From positions 596,264,161 through 596,328,160 of the forward strand of contig CM053026.1 in the NCBI GenBank assembly GCA_028564925.1: a stretch of 64,000 bases of DNA, in the 5' to 3' direction. The stretch comes from Lithobates sylvaticus. Lineage: Eukaryota > Chordata > Amphibia > Anura > Ranidae. How positions within the stretch are numbered: position 1 is the first letter of the stretch; each line of letters begins with the position of its first letter. The translations under genes and the position numbers were made by a program. The notes under the pieces were generated by a model, which worked only from the letters and a program-made list of their open reading frames with translations, was not told the origin of the DNA and did not search any database. This document shows positions 1 through 11,355 of this stretch, in pieces.

Positions 1-28
1 TTATAGCAGCTGTCTGTTTTGTTTACAG

Positions 29-134
29 GAGCCTCACAAGAATTGGAGTTCGTCTGCTCCAAAGAAAAAAAGCTGAGTGTTGTACAAGCTGCTCCCCCGC
101 CATCCTTGTGTAGTTCTCACAACATAACAGAAGG
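29..134 (+). CDS. TMEM131: TMEM131 internal exon (first in window)
   Basis: TMEM131 is a single-pass ER membrane protein. Its luminal PapD-like region binds procollagen and its cytoplasmic tail contacts the TRAPP machinery (family knowledge). This exon follows a TTTACAG acceptor and ends before GTATGT. It reads ASQELEFVCSKEKKLSVV and ends in SSHNITEG. Two leading bases finish a codon begun upstream, and the trailing GG joins the G opening the next exon to make Gly. The gene's 5' end and signal peptide lie before the window. The exon alone would be hard to assign; its identity comes from phase continuity with the clearly recognisable later exons. The thirteen exons together give about 571 stop-free codons, compared with a full protein of roughly 1,880 residues. 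Confidence 0.8.
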
Positions 135-829
135 GTATGTTTCTATTTACTCTACAGCGTGAGTCATGAGTTACTGCTTGGTCACAACACGAAGCTTCAC
201 TTCATAGCTTGGCTTCGGTACATGTCAGATTTCTGTTTAGTGATATGCTATTACTGCATTCTTGTGGCCTGCTAGTAAACTCTAAAGGGGACATGCGTGC
301 TTGTAATTAAACAGTAGAATTTATTGTAGGTATAGAAAAGTACTACTTGTAGCATGTCTTTATATTATGGGATTTTGGTTGTGTGTGGGGAAAGAATGAA
401 TTGGGTGCACAATCGTTGACATACTTGGGCTTGGAAGTATTAATGCACATTTGTTTCTGTAGTGTTCGTCACCAGCGGTCTGAATTGTAGTATAAAATTG
501 CTGCAAGCTTGGTGCTGTTTTCTGTCTTGAGACAATGGTTTTCTAATTCATCTAGTGCCCCCCCAAATCCATTTCATATTAACTCTTTCATTCAATGGTA
601 ATAAATATAGAAATGTGTATCAGTAACATGTACTTCACATTATACTTCCATATTTAACTGTTTAGTCAATGTTTACTTTGGACGTTGGGAACACAAGGAA
701 GCGTGTTGCTTCATCTTAAAGTATAAACGGCTTTAAATGTTTTATTTGTCTTTATATCAGTAGCAGAATGTTTACAGGTGGATGGTCCATACAGAGCAGT
801 GGTTCTAAAGGCTTTAGTTTTTTTTTTCC
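135..829 (+). other. TMEM131 intron, no recognisable feature
   Basis: AT-rich intron sequence after the GTATGT donor. I see no repeat boundary, open frame or RNA gene in it. Confidence 0.6.
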
Positions 830-954
830 TTAAAGTGATTGTAAAGGCTGAAGCTTTTTTTCCCATTATGCAAAACCACTGCACAGAGCAGGTAAGTATG
901 ACGTGTATTTTTTTTTTTTTTAATAATTTTTTTTTCCCTTTACAATCACTTTAA
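830..954. mobile_element. TTAA-flanked MITE, 125 bp
   Basis: The ends TTAAAGTGATTGTAAAGG and CCTTTACAATCACTTTAA are perfect 18-bp inverted repeats including the TTAA. TTAA target duplications point to piggyBac-like or Kolobok-like mobilisation. There is no coding capacity. Related ends occur at 2299, 10573 and 14744. Confidence 0.8.
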
Positions 955-1510
955 TGCTTTCTCTGCATAAAGCTGGCAATAGACGGGTTGCAGGAAAGAA
1001 AATCGCTCGATTCCCGCATCAACGCAGTCAGTGTTGATGGGGAATTCCTCTTGCGGAGCTATTGTGTTCCCTGCTGGGAGAGCACTCAGTGATTATTGCT
1101 AGTAGTTATAGCTGCATGAAATATCTGACATGCTGGTTGTGTCCAAGTTGATCGATCAACTTTGGTACAATCAGCCTTGCCCATACATGGTCTGAATCTC
1201 GGCTGGTCCCTGCTTAACCAGCTGAAATTCGAACCATCTATGGCCGCCTTTAAGGTAAAAAAAACTCCTGTGTCCAGGAACCCCCCAGCCCCCAGTTATA
1301 CTTACCTGAGCCCAATCTTGATCTATCGCTCTCTGATCTGTCCCTCCTTACTGGGCAGATTGATAGGAGCAGCAGTAAAAGTTCTCTGAGGGAATAGAGG
1401 GCAGGAGTCCCCCGAACTTCAAACTTTGTAGTTAAGGGTTCCTAGATGCCCCCTAGCTGCAGCCAAAGGGCCCCGAAATGACATTGCTGCAGATGGACAC
1501 AGTTGACCGA

Positions 1511-1653
1511 ATTTGGGGCCCTGTATCTCGGGGCCACTTGGTGCTAGGAGCCCCAAATGGATATGTTGTAGTGTTGGTTCCACTGGGTTTGCACACCAAA
1601 TTTGGGGTTCCTAGCACCAAGTGGCCCCCGAGATACTGGGCCCTATACTGGGT
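1511..1653. repeat. Long inverted repeat (hairpin) in intron
   Basis: The arm around 1514-1560 (GGGGCCCTGTATCTCGGGGC, then CTTGGTGCTAGGAGCCCC) is mirrored around 1596-1650 with few mismatches and a loop of about 40 bases. It looks like the core of a foldback MITE. Family not recognised. Confidence 0.7.
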
Positions 1654-1686
1654 CGGCAAATTTAATTCTCTGCTGCAGAAAAGTGC

Positions 1687-1769
1687 TTGACTCGAGTATA
1701 AGCCGAGGGGGGCATTTTCAGCACAAAAAAAATGTGCTGAAAAACTCGGCTTATACTCGAGTATATAGG
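1687..1769. mobile_element. ACTCGAGTATAAGCC repeat, terminal hairpin piece
   Basis: An inverted repeat: CTCGAGTATAAGCCGAG faces CTCGGCTTATACTCGAG, with an inner hairpin TTTTCAGCACA / TGTGCTGAAAA. The same block forms the right end of the longer copy at 18300-18915, so this is a fragment of the same element family. Confidence 0.7.
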
Positions 1770-2109
1770 TTAACCTTTTTGTTTGCTTTTAACATTACAT
1801 TTTGGAATGACTGCAGTTTTCCAAACGAAAACCACATACACTCTCTCATATTCTGGTTTGCTTCCTTACCACAAATGTTTGTGTCTTCGACAGTCATGTA
1901 TCTGTTGGAAACGGGTACATAAATTGGTTGCTAGAGGGCAGCACTGAGGCCAGAATGTCCATTCTGGGGTCCCTTTAAACGGCTCTGCTCAGTACACCTA
2001 CTATATGCAGCCCAATGATAACTACTTTTACAAGCTAATATCTGGGTTTGCAAACACATATGCACCAAGCATAGGTTTGTATGCTTTGTGGCTATAGAGG
2101 AATATATTT

Positions 2110-2252
2110 AAAGAAATACATTTGTGCCCAGAGTCAATTACCCTAATTAGTTGCAAAATGGTCTTCCAGCTCTTCCTTGTTAGTACTACTTACTTTGCCA
2201 GATTTTTTTGCCCTGTCCCGACTTTTTTGAGATGTGTTGCTGACATAAATTG
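2110..2252 (+). mobile_element. Tc1/mariner-like fragment
   Basis: The stretch around CCCTGTCCCGACTTTTTTGA and GATGTGTTGCTGACAT corresponds to the distal part of the larger mariner-like remnant at 29334-29870, which has a matching CCTGTCCTAACTTTTTTAGA. No open frame survives. Confidence 0.55.
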
Positions 2253-2298
2253 CGCCCAAAACCCTCCTTTCTCCCTAAGGTGGTGTCAGCCTTCCACC

Positions 2299-2630
2299 TT
2301 AAAGGGGTTGTAAAGCTTCGTGTTTTTTCACCTTAATGCATCCTATGCATTAAGGTGAAAAAACACCTTGCACTCTCCGGCTCCCCCGAGCCCCCTTTTT
2401 ACTTACCTGAGCCCCGAATTTCCGCTATGGCCACCGACTATTACACGGGAGTGCGCCCGCAAGCTAACCCCCTTGGGAGAGCGCTTCCCAGAGGGGGGTT
2501 AGCTCTTGCGGGAAGAAGCCGAGACAGCGGCCAAGGGACCCCAGAAGACGAGGATCTGGGCCACTCTGTGCAAAACGAACTGCACAGTGGAGTTAATAAA
2601 AAAAAAAAAAAACCTATACAACCCCTTTAA
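2299..2630. mobile_element. TTAA-flanked MITE, 332 bp
   Basis: Ends are TTAAAGGGGTTGTA and TACAACCCCTTTAA, a perfect 14-bp inverted repeat with TTAA. Just inside the left end is the palindrome CACCTTAATGCATCCTATGCATTAAGGTG. The copy at 10573-10686 has the same end and inner palindrome. Confidence 0.85.
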
Positions 2631-2754
2631 TGAAGACATTGTGTTACTTGTGTTCACCTCACATACCCCAAGGAAATTGCTCTCCATCCTTTGGATGTAC
2701 CTAAGGCTATCCGTGTCCATCTGAAAAACAACAGCTGTGTACAAAAAAAACAGA

Positions 2755-3910
2755 CATAGTTACATAGTTAGTCAAGTTGAAAAGACACAAGTCCATCTAG
2801 TTAAAAAAAATAATAATCCTATATACACAATACTTCAACCACAGTTGATCCAGAGGAAGGCGAAAAGCCCCAGCAAAACATGATCCGATCTGCTACAGCA
2901 GTGTGTTACCCGTTTATTATATTTGAGATTTGATATCTCTAAGATATGATGTGGGTTAAATGAGAGTTCTTTGACCACAAGTGAAAGCTTTAACACAATA
3001 ACAAAATTTATTGGCGAGTAGTAGAAAGTCTAAACTAATACACAGCAATCTATCTATTTGTACAGAAAAAGGGTAAAGATCATGGATTGCATGAAGGAAT
3101 ACAGAGTATATTCCTTTAAAACATTAATCTACAAACAGTAGGGCAGAAAAGACATAAGACAAACATATTTAGTTACAAGTGCAAGGCAGACATTTCCCAT
3201 AGTTACCATTCCCACCAAGGTTCCATGCTAGTGGCTGCTCTACTATAGAGTGTGTATTCTCCCCTCTCCCATCTAGGGAGACTCTCTCTGGAGTCCATAC
3301 CTCTCTTAATACAAGAAATGATGTTGCTCACTTTGGAAACCGCAGCTTGGCATTGCATGCTATTATGGTGCTTATGATCTACCAAAACCCCCAGATCCTT
3401 CTCCACTACAGATTCCCCCAGTTGTACTCCCCCTAGCATGTATGATGCATGCATATTCTTAGCCCCCAAGTGCATAACTTTACATTTATCAACATTAAAC
3501 CTCATTTGCCACTTAGTTGCCCAATTAGACAGAGCATTGAGGTCAGCTTGTAAATTAGAGACCTCCTGTAAGAATGTTAGTCCACTGCATAGCTTGGTAT
3601 CATCTGCAAAGACAGAAATTTTACTTTTAATCCCAGCCCCTATACCTGTATCATTTATGAAGATATTAAAAAGTAAGGGTCCCAACACTGAACCTTGGGG
3701 TACACCACTGATAACCTTAGACCATTCAGCGTAAGATTAACCACTACTCTATGAATTCGTTTTTTTAGCCAGTTTTCTATCCATTTACAAATTGATCTTT
3801 TCAAGCCTGTAGACCTTACCTTACACATGAGCCGTGTGTGGGGAACTGTGTCATACGCTTTTGCAAAATCCAAGTATACCACGTCCACAGCCACCCCTCT
3901 GTCCAAGGTT
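2755..3910 (-). mobile_element. CR1-like LINE, 5'-truncated copy
   Basis: On the minus strand this holds the reverse transcriptase remnant (3203-3906) and then a 3' untranslated part down to about 2755. That part includes GTTGATCCAGAGGAAGGCGA and ends in ACTAACTATGTAACTATGTC, in the style of CR1/L2 3' tails. The upstream part of ORF2, the endonuclease and ORF1 are absent. The copy is old and broken. Confidence 0.8.
3203..3906 (-). pseudogene. CR1-like reverse transcriptase remnant
   Basis: Two overlapping frames carry RT motifs in order: VVYLDFAKAYDTVPH (fingers/palm, first Asp), LGPLLFNIFIND, FADDTKL near 3590-3612 (catalytic Asp pair), WQMRFNVDKCKVMHLG and EKDLGVLVD. That order is typical of CR1/L2-clade LINEs. 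At least one frame change separates the two blocks near 3655-3690, and the start is missing. Not functional. Confidence 0.85.
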
Positions 3911-4526
3911 TTTCATGACTACATGCTATCTGTTGCTTAAAATATTTTTTTCCAGCAAGAACATGTCTATGTGGTCTTTTATTAAACTCTCCAGTTTTAG
4001 ATGTCCTTTTTGTTCTGCCAACAGTCTTGAAAAGGACACAATTGCTTCCAAGTCAACTATTACCAGGTGGCTCTTATTGTTAGAGCCTATCCGCTAAAAG
4101 ATATAGTACCTCCAATTCTCTTATGTGCTGATTTCAAAAGATTAGTGGGATTTTCCTGGTCACTCTTATCAGGTGCCTGTTGCTCTGCTTTAAGCCTTAC
4201 ACACATGAGCCAAATAGCGGCCGGTTCAACAGAAATGGAGATTTCTGTATGGCATGCCAGGAAAACATCTGCCGATCGACGCTCATGGCCAATGGGTCCC
4301 CCTGAAAAAAAACTCAGTATGTACTAGGTATAAGGCTGCACTTCAGTTAACACACTCTCCAAGTTCTACCAGGTGGATGTCCTGGTATCTACAGGAGCAG
4401 ATTTTGGTCTCCGAGTTCCTCAATGCACTTTTGTTTTGTTGCCCACCCTTCTGATTCTTTGCTTGGGGACATCCTATGGTCTTTAAATTTGCTGCCTGTG
4501 CCCTGTACTGTTTGGTTAAAATAAAA
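3911..4526. other. Intron, no recognised feature
   Basis: No convincing repeat ends or coding signal. The first 60 bases may be more of the decayed LINE. Confidence 0.4.
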
Positions 4527-4762
4527 GGAATTTTGATTTGCCTGTAAATTCCATATCTTGAAGTAAAGTACAGGACACAGACCACCATCCCCTAAAAAAA
4601 AAAAAGGAGATCTCACTGAGTGTGTAGGGTTATGAGGGTACACCCAAAGGGAGCGTGTCCAATCACCTGAATGTAGGGGCCTATAACCCAGGGTTTGAGC
4701 ATCCACCCTGATGCCCGTATTGGACTTTAAGATATGGAATTTACAGGCGAGTCAGAATTCTT
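4527..4762. mobile_element. MITE with long inverted ends
   Basis: GCCTGTAAATTCCATATCTT (4540-4559) and its exact reverse complement (4729-4748) form a perfect 20-bp inverted pair. Similarity extends outwards to AATTTTGA / TCAGAATTC. A poly-T run follows the right end. No coding capacity. Confidence 0.75.
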
Positions 4763-5020
4763 TTTTTTTTTTTTTTTTTTTTGAAGCTGTAAGTTCCTGA
4801 AATGTCTTTTTATTATTTGCTGTTTTACATTTTGAAAAAATAATTTAGAGTAGCTTAGAGATACCTTGCTAAAATAACCTACTCTGCTTGTGAAATGTTT
4901 CTGTTGCATTTTGAAATGTCTTTTTACCCGAGTATTTATTTTTTCCCCTCATTTTGGTATTCTTTTCTATGCCTGGTATTGTGTGACATGGTGTCTCATC
5001 AGCTGTAATTCTTTCCTCAG

Positions 5021-5174
5021 GTACCTTAATTTTGATACTTCAAAAATATCATTTTACATGCAGCAACTTCAGGACCCTGTTGGATTATGGTCCATGTGGC
5101 TAGAAAGTCGTCTGAACTTTCATATCAGTCTCAGTGATGTGTATGTGCCAGAGCAAGTCAGGGGATTTTTTAAG
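5021..5174 (+). CDS. TMEM131: TMEM131 internal exon 2 of window
   Basis: A TTTCCTCAG acceptor and AAG|GTATTG donor bound a 154-base exon. It reads YLNFDTSKISFYMQQLQDPV and ends in VPEQVRGFFK. The first base completes the Gly codon of the previous exon, and the exon ends on a codon boundary. It belongs to the luminal part of the protein. Confidence 0.85.
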
Positions 5175-6001
5175 GTATTGTGGTTTTTATTTTTTTTATT
5201 TCCTAAATCAAAATCCCAGTCTTACTCCAGGTCACCAATTTCTTTAGTCTTATAATTCAGTACTTGGCCTAATTAGCCTCAAGAGTATTTGTTTATTCCT
5301 GTGAGCTAAACTGCCAGGAATCTGCCAGGATAGAAATATGGCAACTGCTATTAATGAGGCATAGGGTCAGAGGTCACTAAAAGTCTGATAACTTCTGTAT
5401 TTTTCACTGCCTGTCTTCATGTTTATTACCATGTGTTACTTTCACACTAAATACAAAATTTCCACATACCACAATTTAATTTCTCACACTTTGTAGTACT
5501 TTTTAGATTTATTAGTTGTTTTGAATGAAAGAATGTTATAAGGGTTATCACTCCTCATAATATATCTGGCATCATGGAGGTGGTTTCTAAGCTTCAGTGA
5601 CTTGTTTAATTAAGAGAGCAAGAAAATAAGTTATTTTAGATGATGCTAAAACAAAACTTTATGGGATTGACCAAAAAAATCACTCATCTCACTCGTCTTA
5701 TTGAATTTAGTTATTTTTCAGAGAGGTGAGCGGATGAACTCTGTATCAGCCAATCAGAGGAAGCATTGCATTAAATCATACCATACAAACCATTCTCTAA
5801 ATGGCTCAGGAGCGCTGAGCCTGACTTGGTTTTGTTCCAAGAGCTGAGCGGGCTGTTCTAATTAATCCCTCTGCCGAAACACAGTGCGGTATACTGTATG
5901 TAGCTGAGGCTGCATACAATTTTTACAGAGCACTCAGCTGCTGCCATGGTTAGTGAAGTAAATAGTTGTGGCCAGCTTGGTCTAAATTAACAATTTAAAG
6001 T
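5175..6001 (+). other. TMEM131 intron, no recognised feature
   Basis: Ordinary AT-rich intron. A lone TTAAAGTAATTGTAAACC at 6002 resembles one end of a TTAA MITE but no partner end is visible. Confidence 0.4.
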
Positions 6002-6100
6002 TAAAGTAATTGTAAACCCTCACCCTGTAAAACAACCAACCCATTAAGTTTAAAATGAAAGGGAAAAACATTTGTGTACATAGTAAAAAAAATAAAAAAA

Positions 6101-6303
<203 letters not shown>

Positions 6304-6321
6304 CTCTGCTACTCCCGACCA

Positions 6322-6470
6322 GCCCAAGTAAATAAAAGATAGAGCAGCCTCAGCCTACATGTCGGCCCTATGACTAAGCCCCAGTGGTCAGGGCAAAATG
6401 CATCAGAGTTTAAGGTTTGAAGGAGACATGTAGGCTGAAGCCGCTCTTTATTGTTTATTCACTTGGGCTT
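6322..6470. mobile_element. Short palindromic MITE
   Basis: CAGCCCAAGTAAATAAA with CCTCAGCCTACATGTC (6320-6363) is mirrored by GACATGTAGGCTGAAG with TTTATTCACTTGGGCT (6425-6469). Arms are about 45 bp with a spacer of about 60 bp. Confidence 0.7.
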
Positions 6471-6585
6471 GTTGAGAGTAACTGTAAAATATTGAATGTT
6501 GATTGATTTTATTTTTTTTCCCCAAGCTGTTTTCATATAATTAGACTGAAGCTTTACCTACTATTGCTTTCTTTTCCAATTACAG

Positions 6586-6753
6586 ATACTTAATTTCACT
6601 CACTTGTTTACTATACCTCCTGGCTGCTGGAACATATTTACCTGGAAGGTCCAAGCCAAAGACTTACCATTGAATTTGTTGACCAACATAATGATAGTTA
6701 CCTCATTAGGTGTTACATTTGAGATTCCTGTGCTGATCCACTATGCTGGCCCT
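6586..6753 (+). CDS. TMEM131: TMEM131 internal exon 3 of window
   Basis: A 168-base, phase 0-0 exon between AATTACAG and CCT|GTGAGT. It reads ILNFTHLFTIPPGCWNIF and ends in IPVLIHYAGP. The PPGCWNIF block and the closing IPV.IHY stretch are recognisable features of the TMEM131 luminal region. An in-frame length makes it skippable without a frameshift. Confidence 0.92.
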
Positions 6754-7989
6754 GTGAGTATTTTTCCTCTCATGAACTTCAGAACTGTGTTTTTTTTATT
6801 TATTTATTTATTTTTTTACAAAAAAAAAAAAAATGTGTGGGGGTAAAATACTTAAGCTTGTGTTCAGACAAAGTGTGTTGTGGTGCTCACCTTGCTACTT
6901 TGTCTGCTTCCAAACTTGTTCTTAAATATAATGGTGCGCATACAGAATTTAAATAAAAATGAAAAAAATAAATTAAAAAAAATTACTTATTTTTTTGAAT
7001 AGTTTAATATCTGACCAAAAGCTGGGCCTTTAGGGTCCTTGCACACAAACGGCCATTCAACGTAGATGCCAGCCTCTTTCCTCTGCCAGGGCAGCCCAGG
7101 TGCAGCATACAACTTTTCATGGACATGAAGGACTGTCCACCGTAGTATGCTCCAAAAGTGTATTTTCATGCGTCGATGCACTATACTCATGTTTATGATA
7201 GTATTACTTGGTTTCATGGGTTCATGTTAATTTGAACCTCTATCCTTCTGGATGCCACTGCACAGAATGTTGCAGAGATCAATATTTTTTATTCTAACTA
7301 GTGAGTGATTCAACATGCACACTGGACATTTAGCCCTGGTGCATGAGGCTCTGGCATTTAGCTGCAGGCAGTGGACACAAGTGTCCCATCCAGCCTTGTT
7401 GTTACCACACAGGGATGATTGGCTGGAATGAAGAAGTCTGTGTTCCAGACATTTATCTCTGGGCGCATACTGGCCAAATACATTAGTTTAGGAGGTGGGA
7501 TTGTTTTTCCAGTTTGGCATATCTCTAAGTTTTCATGCCACATAATTAATATGCCCAGTCAAGTTTAAAAAAAACAAAAAAAAAACACCCACAGCACTCG
7601 ACTTCAATCTGTCTGTCTCCCAGTTATTCGTTTTTGGCCACTAAATGGCACTGTTCTTTTGCGTAAAGATAGCCATCGTCATTCAATCCACCTCTTGTGA
7701 GCCCAGTCTGTTGTGGACAGGCTTCCTTTGAGGGTGCATCATCACAGTGGCCTGGATTTTTCATAACTGCTGCACTTAGTGTCTCTAAAACAGCATTATG
7801 TAAGTAAGTGCCCTTCAGTGCTGTAGTAAAGACCATTAGCCTCAAACTTCAAGAGGAACAACTTGCAATGTCACAGCACTGGCAAAGAGGCTGCTAAATC
7901 TAAAGCATGTATACAGCGTTGTGGTTTTTTTTTCCAGTTGAGGGGGTTGGTGAGGGGAATTTAATGGTTTATGTAACCCTAGCCTTTTA
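6754..7989 (+). other. TMEM131 intron, no recognised feature
   Basis: Contains A/T runs but no repeat ends or coding signal I can support. Confidence 0.45.
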
Positions 7990-8260
7990 CTCCTAGATAT
8001 TGGCTGTGCTACTTGTCGGCTTCACCAGCAGCCGCTTGTCAAAATCTTCCTAGCTGGGCCAACCATTCACTCTGCACTGTCCATTTATTCATTTGAGGGG
8101 TTTGTGGCCGAGTATAAACTCCCCATGAGATAAAAAAAAAAAAAAGGAAGTGCAGAGCTTATACACAGGATTGGCCGGGAAGATTTTGACAAGCAATTGT
8201 TGATGCTGACAATGTGTAGAATAAATGATATATTCCTAACTCCTGCACTTTAGGATAAAA
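7990..8260. repeat. Degenerate foldback repeat
   Basis: CGCTTGTCAAAATCTTCC near 8030 faces GGAAGATTTTGACAAGCA near 8180, and GGCCAACC faces GGATTGGCC. The arms are imperfect and about 90 bp long, so this is probably an old palindromic MITE. Confidence 0.5.
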
Positions 8261-8507
8261 AAGTGGACTGAAGTCTGATATATTAGATAACCCTTGATAT
8301 ATTGCTGTGCTGTATCCACCAGGGTGCTGTTAACAGCAATAATGGCTGTATTTAAATATTTAAACAGCGCCTCATTTTAAAATCGTATTCTTTGTTTGAT
8401 AGACCAATCCTATATCTCATTTTCACTGGAGGTCTCTTCTGTATGTTTCTAGCATTTTGCTTAAATAATTCTGTTTAAATTTTGACATTTCTCCAATTCA
8501 ATTTCAG

Positions 8508-8577
8508 TCTGAAAACCAACATCTTAAAACCTTTGCACAGTGTGGAGTTCATCCCATTATCAGGCACTTATCTTCTG
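8508..8577 (+). CDS. TMEM131: TMEM131 internal exon 4 of window
   Basis: A short 70-base exon between ATTTCAG and TCTG|GTAAAT. It reads SENQHLKTFAQCGVHPIIRH then LSS. It ends with one base that joins AA of the next exon to make Glu. The 5.9 kb intron after it holds the hAT-like element at 8675 and the 13.1 kb palindrome. Confidence 0.85.
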
Positions 8578-8674
8578 GTAAATTACTTGATTTTATACTT
8601 TCTTAAAATACATATCTCTAATCAATTGCATCAGAATACTAGCTTTACCTAGTTCAATACAAGCAACTGTAATG

Positions 8675-10135
8675 TAGGGCTGAAACAACTAATTGATTAT
8701 GAAATTAATTGATTACTATTTTCATAATCGATTAATCGGCCAGCTGATTAGTTGGCCTGCATACAGAATGCATTATTTGTTTACATATCAGAAAATACAG
8801 TGCAGCACACATACAGCTCAGTACACCATCCATACATGTCAGTAAGTGCCTGAGAACTTGTGAATGTGTGGGGAGCAATGCCTCATGGGACATGTAGTCT
8901 TGGGCAGGAAGTGAGTGGTTCTAAAGGCAGAAGTTTTCTTTACCTTGCTATTGGGGCACTCTATACTGTACTTAGGCCCCTTTCACACTGGGGTGGTGCG
9001 GGCATCGGCAGTAAAGCAGCGCTGCTTTACCGTCGTTTTAGCCGCGGTATTCGGCCGCTAGCGGGTCGGTTTTAAGCCCCGCTAACGGCTGAAAAGGGGT
9101 TAAAACCCTCCCGCAAAGTGCAGCTGCAGTGGCACTTTGCCGGCAGTATTGCCACTGTATTACCATGGTGTTCCATTGATTTCAATGGGTAGGAGCTGTA
9201 TAGGAGCGGTGAATACACCACTCCTTCACCGCTCCAAAGATGCTGCTAGCAGGACTTTTTTTTACTGTCCTGCTAGCGCACCGCTCTAGTGTGAAAGCCC
9301 TCCGGCTTTCACACTGGAGTTAAAGGACCCGCTTTTTTCAGGCGCTATACAGGCGCTATTTTTAGCACTGTACCGCCTGAAAAACGCTTCAGTGTGAAAG
9401 GGGCCTTCACGCACAGCAAAAAGCACTGTAGAAACAGATCAAAAGCAAACTGGATAGGTGTGTACCGAGCCTTATGCTGGCCACATGGATCAATTTTCAG
9501 ACGAGAATATTCATATGAAAAATCTTTGTACATTCATTGAATGAAAGAATGTTTGAAATTTTCACTTGCTTTTAACATTCTGTTTTAAAATGAATGTAAT
9601 TTCTGAACAAAAGCCACATACACTGTCTGTCTGAAAATTTTCCTGTCACAGCGGTTAAAAACTAACGTCGATTTGACCCCACTAACGATTCGAAAATCAA
9701 ACAAACGTTCTTAAAATGACTTTTTTTTTATTTATTTTTTTTTGAAGGCCAGCATATAATATATTACAGTTCTGTTTGAAAATCTACAAAACAGTCTAAC
9801 TTTTTTTTTTTTTCTTTAAATAAAAAAAAGATCTGAGTCTGATGATGTTTACCAGATCCAACCTCTAATAGTATATACAGTATATCTCCTCTAATAGTAT
9901 ATACAGTATATCTCTTCTGTCGGTTTTTCTCAGAGGGGATTAGAGATTTTGCTCTCTAACCATATATTTATTTATATTTACCACTGCATATAGATATTTA
10001 AGAATAAATTGCCTTTTTTTAAACTTTACATATTAATTTAATTATACACCACACTTTTAAGGTTATTAACCGATTAATCGAAACAGTAATCGGCCAACTA
10101 ATCGATTATGAAAATAATCGTTAGTTGCAGCCTTA
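8675..10135. mobile_element. Non-autonomous hAT-like element
   Basis: The left end TAGGGCTGAAACAACTAA matches the reverse complement of the right end (TAAGGCTGCAACTAACG); both are followed inwards by runs of the ATAATCGATTAATC type. Flanks are CTGTAATG (8667-8674) and CTGCAATG (10136-10143), an 8-bp target duplication with one mismatch, the hAT hallmark. No transposase is present. A separate MITE (8975-9405) is inserted inside. The GGGCTGCAACTAACGATTA terminus is widespread in fish and amphibians. Confidence 0.8.
8975..9405. mobile_element. CCCCTTTCACACTGG palindromic MITE, copy 1
   Basis: GGCCCCTTTCACACTGG at the left faces CAGTGTGAAAGGGGCC at the right. A second inverted pair in the middle (AGTGTGAAAGCC / GGCTTTCACACT near 9290-9315) gives a double-hairpin layout. 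Further copies lie at 21927, 62124 and 62703. Confidence 0.85.
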
Positions 10136-10209
10136 CTGCAATGCACATTGTTGGTTTTCTGTAACCAGTACAAACATTTAATTTTCAATTATTTATAACA
10201 TAACAGAAT

Positions 10210-11090
10210 GTAAACCCTTCCTGCTGAGTGTATGCATATATGCAGCCTCATGGAAGTGAATCTTTATCCATGGGGCTGTATATACGCTTAAATGTGTTCA
10301 GGCTAGGAGCGCGACTCCAGCGAAGAGACTGGGCTGACCGCATCAGTGACCATATTGAGCTTTGGATTAGTGATTGGGAGGCATGAGAACTGGCTACAAT
10401 CATGTGACAGCCAATTGCAGTGATCACATGAATGGGAAGCCTGTAAACCGCCTCCCCTATTATCCTTCTCAGAATGTGAGGAAAGCAAGATATAAAATCG
10501 GTTCATATTAGCTAGATCAGGCGCTGACCATCACTGTCAGTGTTAGTATTCATAATGGTGACATTCTCAGTTTTAAAGGGGTTGTAAACCCTCATAGTTT
10601 TTCACCTTAATGCATTCTATGCATTAAGGTGAAAATCCTCCTGTGGTAGCAATAAGCTAAAAAACGAAGCTTTACAATCCCTTTAAGGTTAGTGGAATTA
10701 TTAATATTGGTGATCCTGTCATCACTGTCAGTGGCCCTGTGGGCGCTAGTGTTCCTGCCACTGTTAATCTCAGCGTTAGCGTTCCTATCACCGCTAGTGT
10801 CCGTGTCATTGTTTCTGTCACCGTCGGTGTTCTTGTCACCAGTTAATATCCGTGTCAAAAAAAAAAAAAGATTCTAAAGTTTTAGATTTATTATTTTATG
10901 GTGTGCGGTTGATTGTGTACCTATAGCCTCAGTGTTGGTGTTTAGTGTCCCTTTCTGTTTTTTTGTTAGTGTCTGTGTATTTAAAAAAAAAAAGTTTATT
11001 TTTTTAAATTAATATTGTGCATCTGATTGTTTGTTTGGCTATAGTACCAGCGTTTGTGCCAGTTCAGTGTTGAGGCCAGTGTCTGTGTTT
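10210..11090. repeat. Degenerate repeat with GTGTTCCTGTCACC-like units
   Basis: Contains loosely tandem GT..CC.TGTCA..G units (10700-10860) and a block with CATGTGACAGCCAATTGC. The style resembles the inner part of the TTAACC elements at 42998 and 54818, but ends are not visible. The TTAA MITE 10573-10686 sits inside it. Confidence 0.45.
10573..10686. mobile_element. TTAA-flanked MITE, 114 bp
   Basis: Starts TTAAAGGGGTTGTAAACC and ends TTTACAATCCCTTTAA, with the same ACCTTAATGCAT inner palindrome as 2299-2630. It is a shorter internal-deletion version of that family. Confidence 0.85.
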
Positions 11091-11246
11091 TTAGAATTTA
11101 AAAAAATTGTGTGTGTGTCTTTCAGTGTTTTATAATTAAACCAAAAGGCTTCTGATACATGTGGGATATGAAAAAGGACCAGCTGAGGCCCATGAAAAGG
11201 ATCCTGGGTATATGCTCGGGGCGGAATGGAAGTGTAAGGGAGGCAC

Positions 11247-11355
11247 TTAAGAGCTGTAGATATGCAGGTTGTGTCTCTTCCACTGATCTCATGAATACGC
11301 AACCTGTTCACATGAGACCAGTGGAAGAGACAACCTGCATATCTACAGCTCTTAA
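11247..11355. repeat. Near-perfect 45-bp-arm hairpin
   Basis: TTAAGAGCTGTAGATATGCA (11247 on) is mirrored by TGCATATCTACAGCTCTTAA (to 11355). The arms continue through AGGTTGTGTCTCTTCCACTG with one or two mismatches, and the loop is about 17 bases. It could be a tiny palindromic MITE or a miRNA-like stem. Confidence 0.85.
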
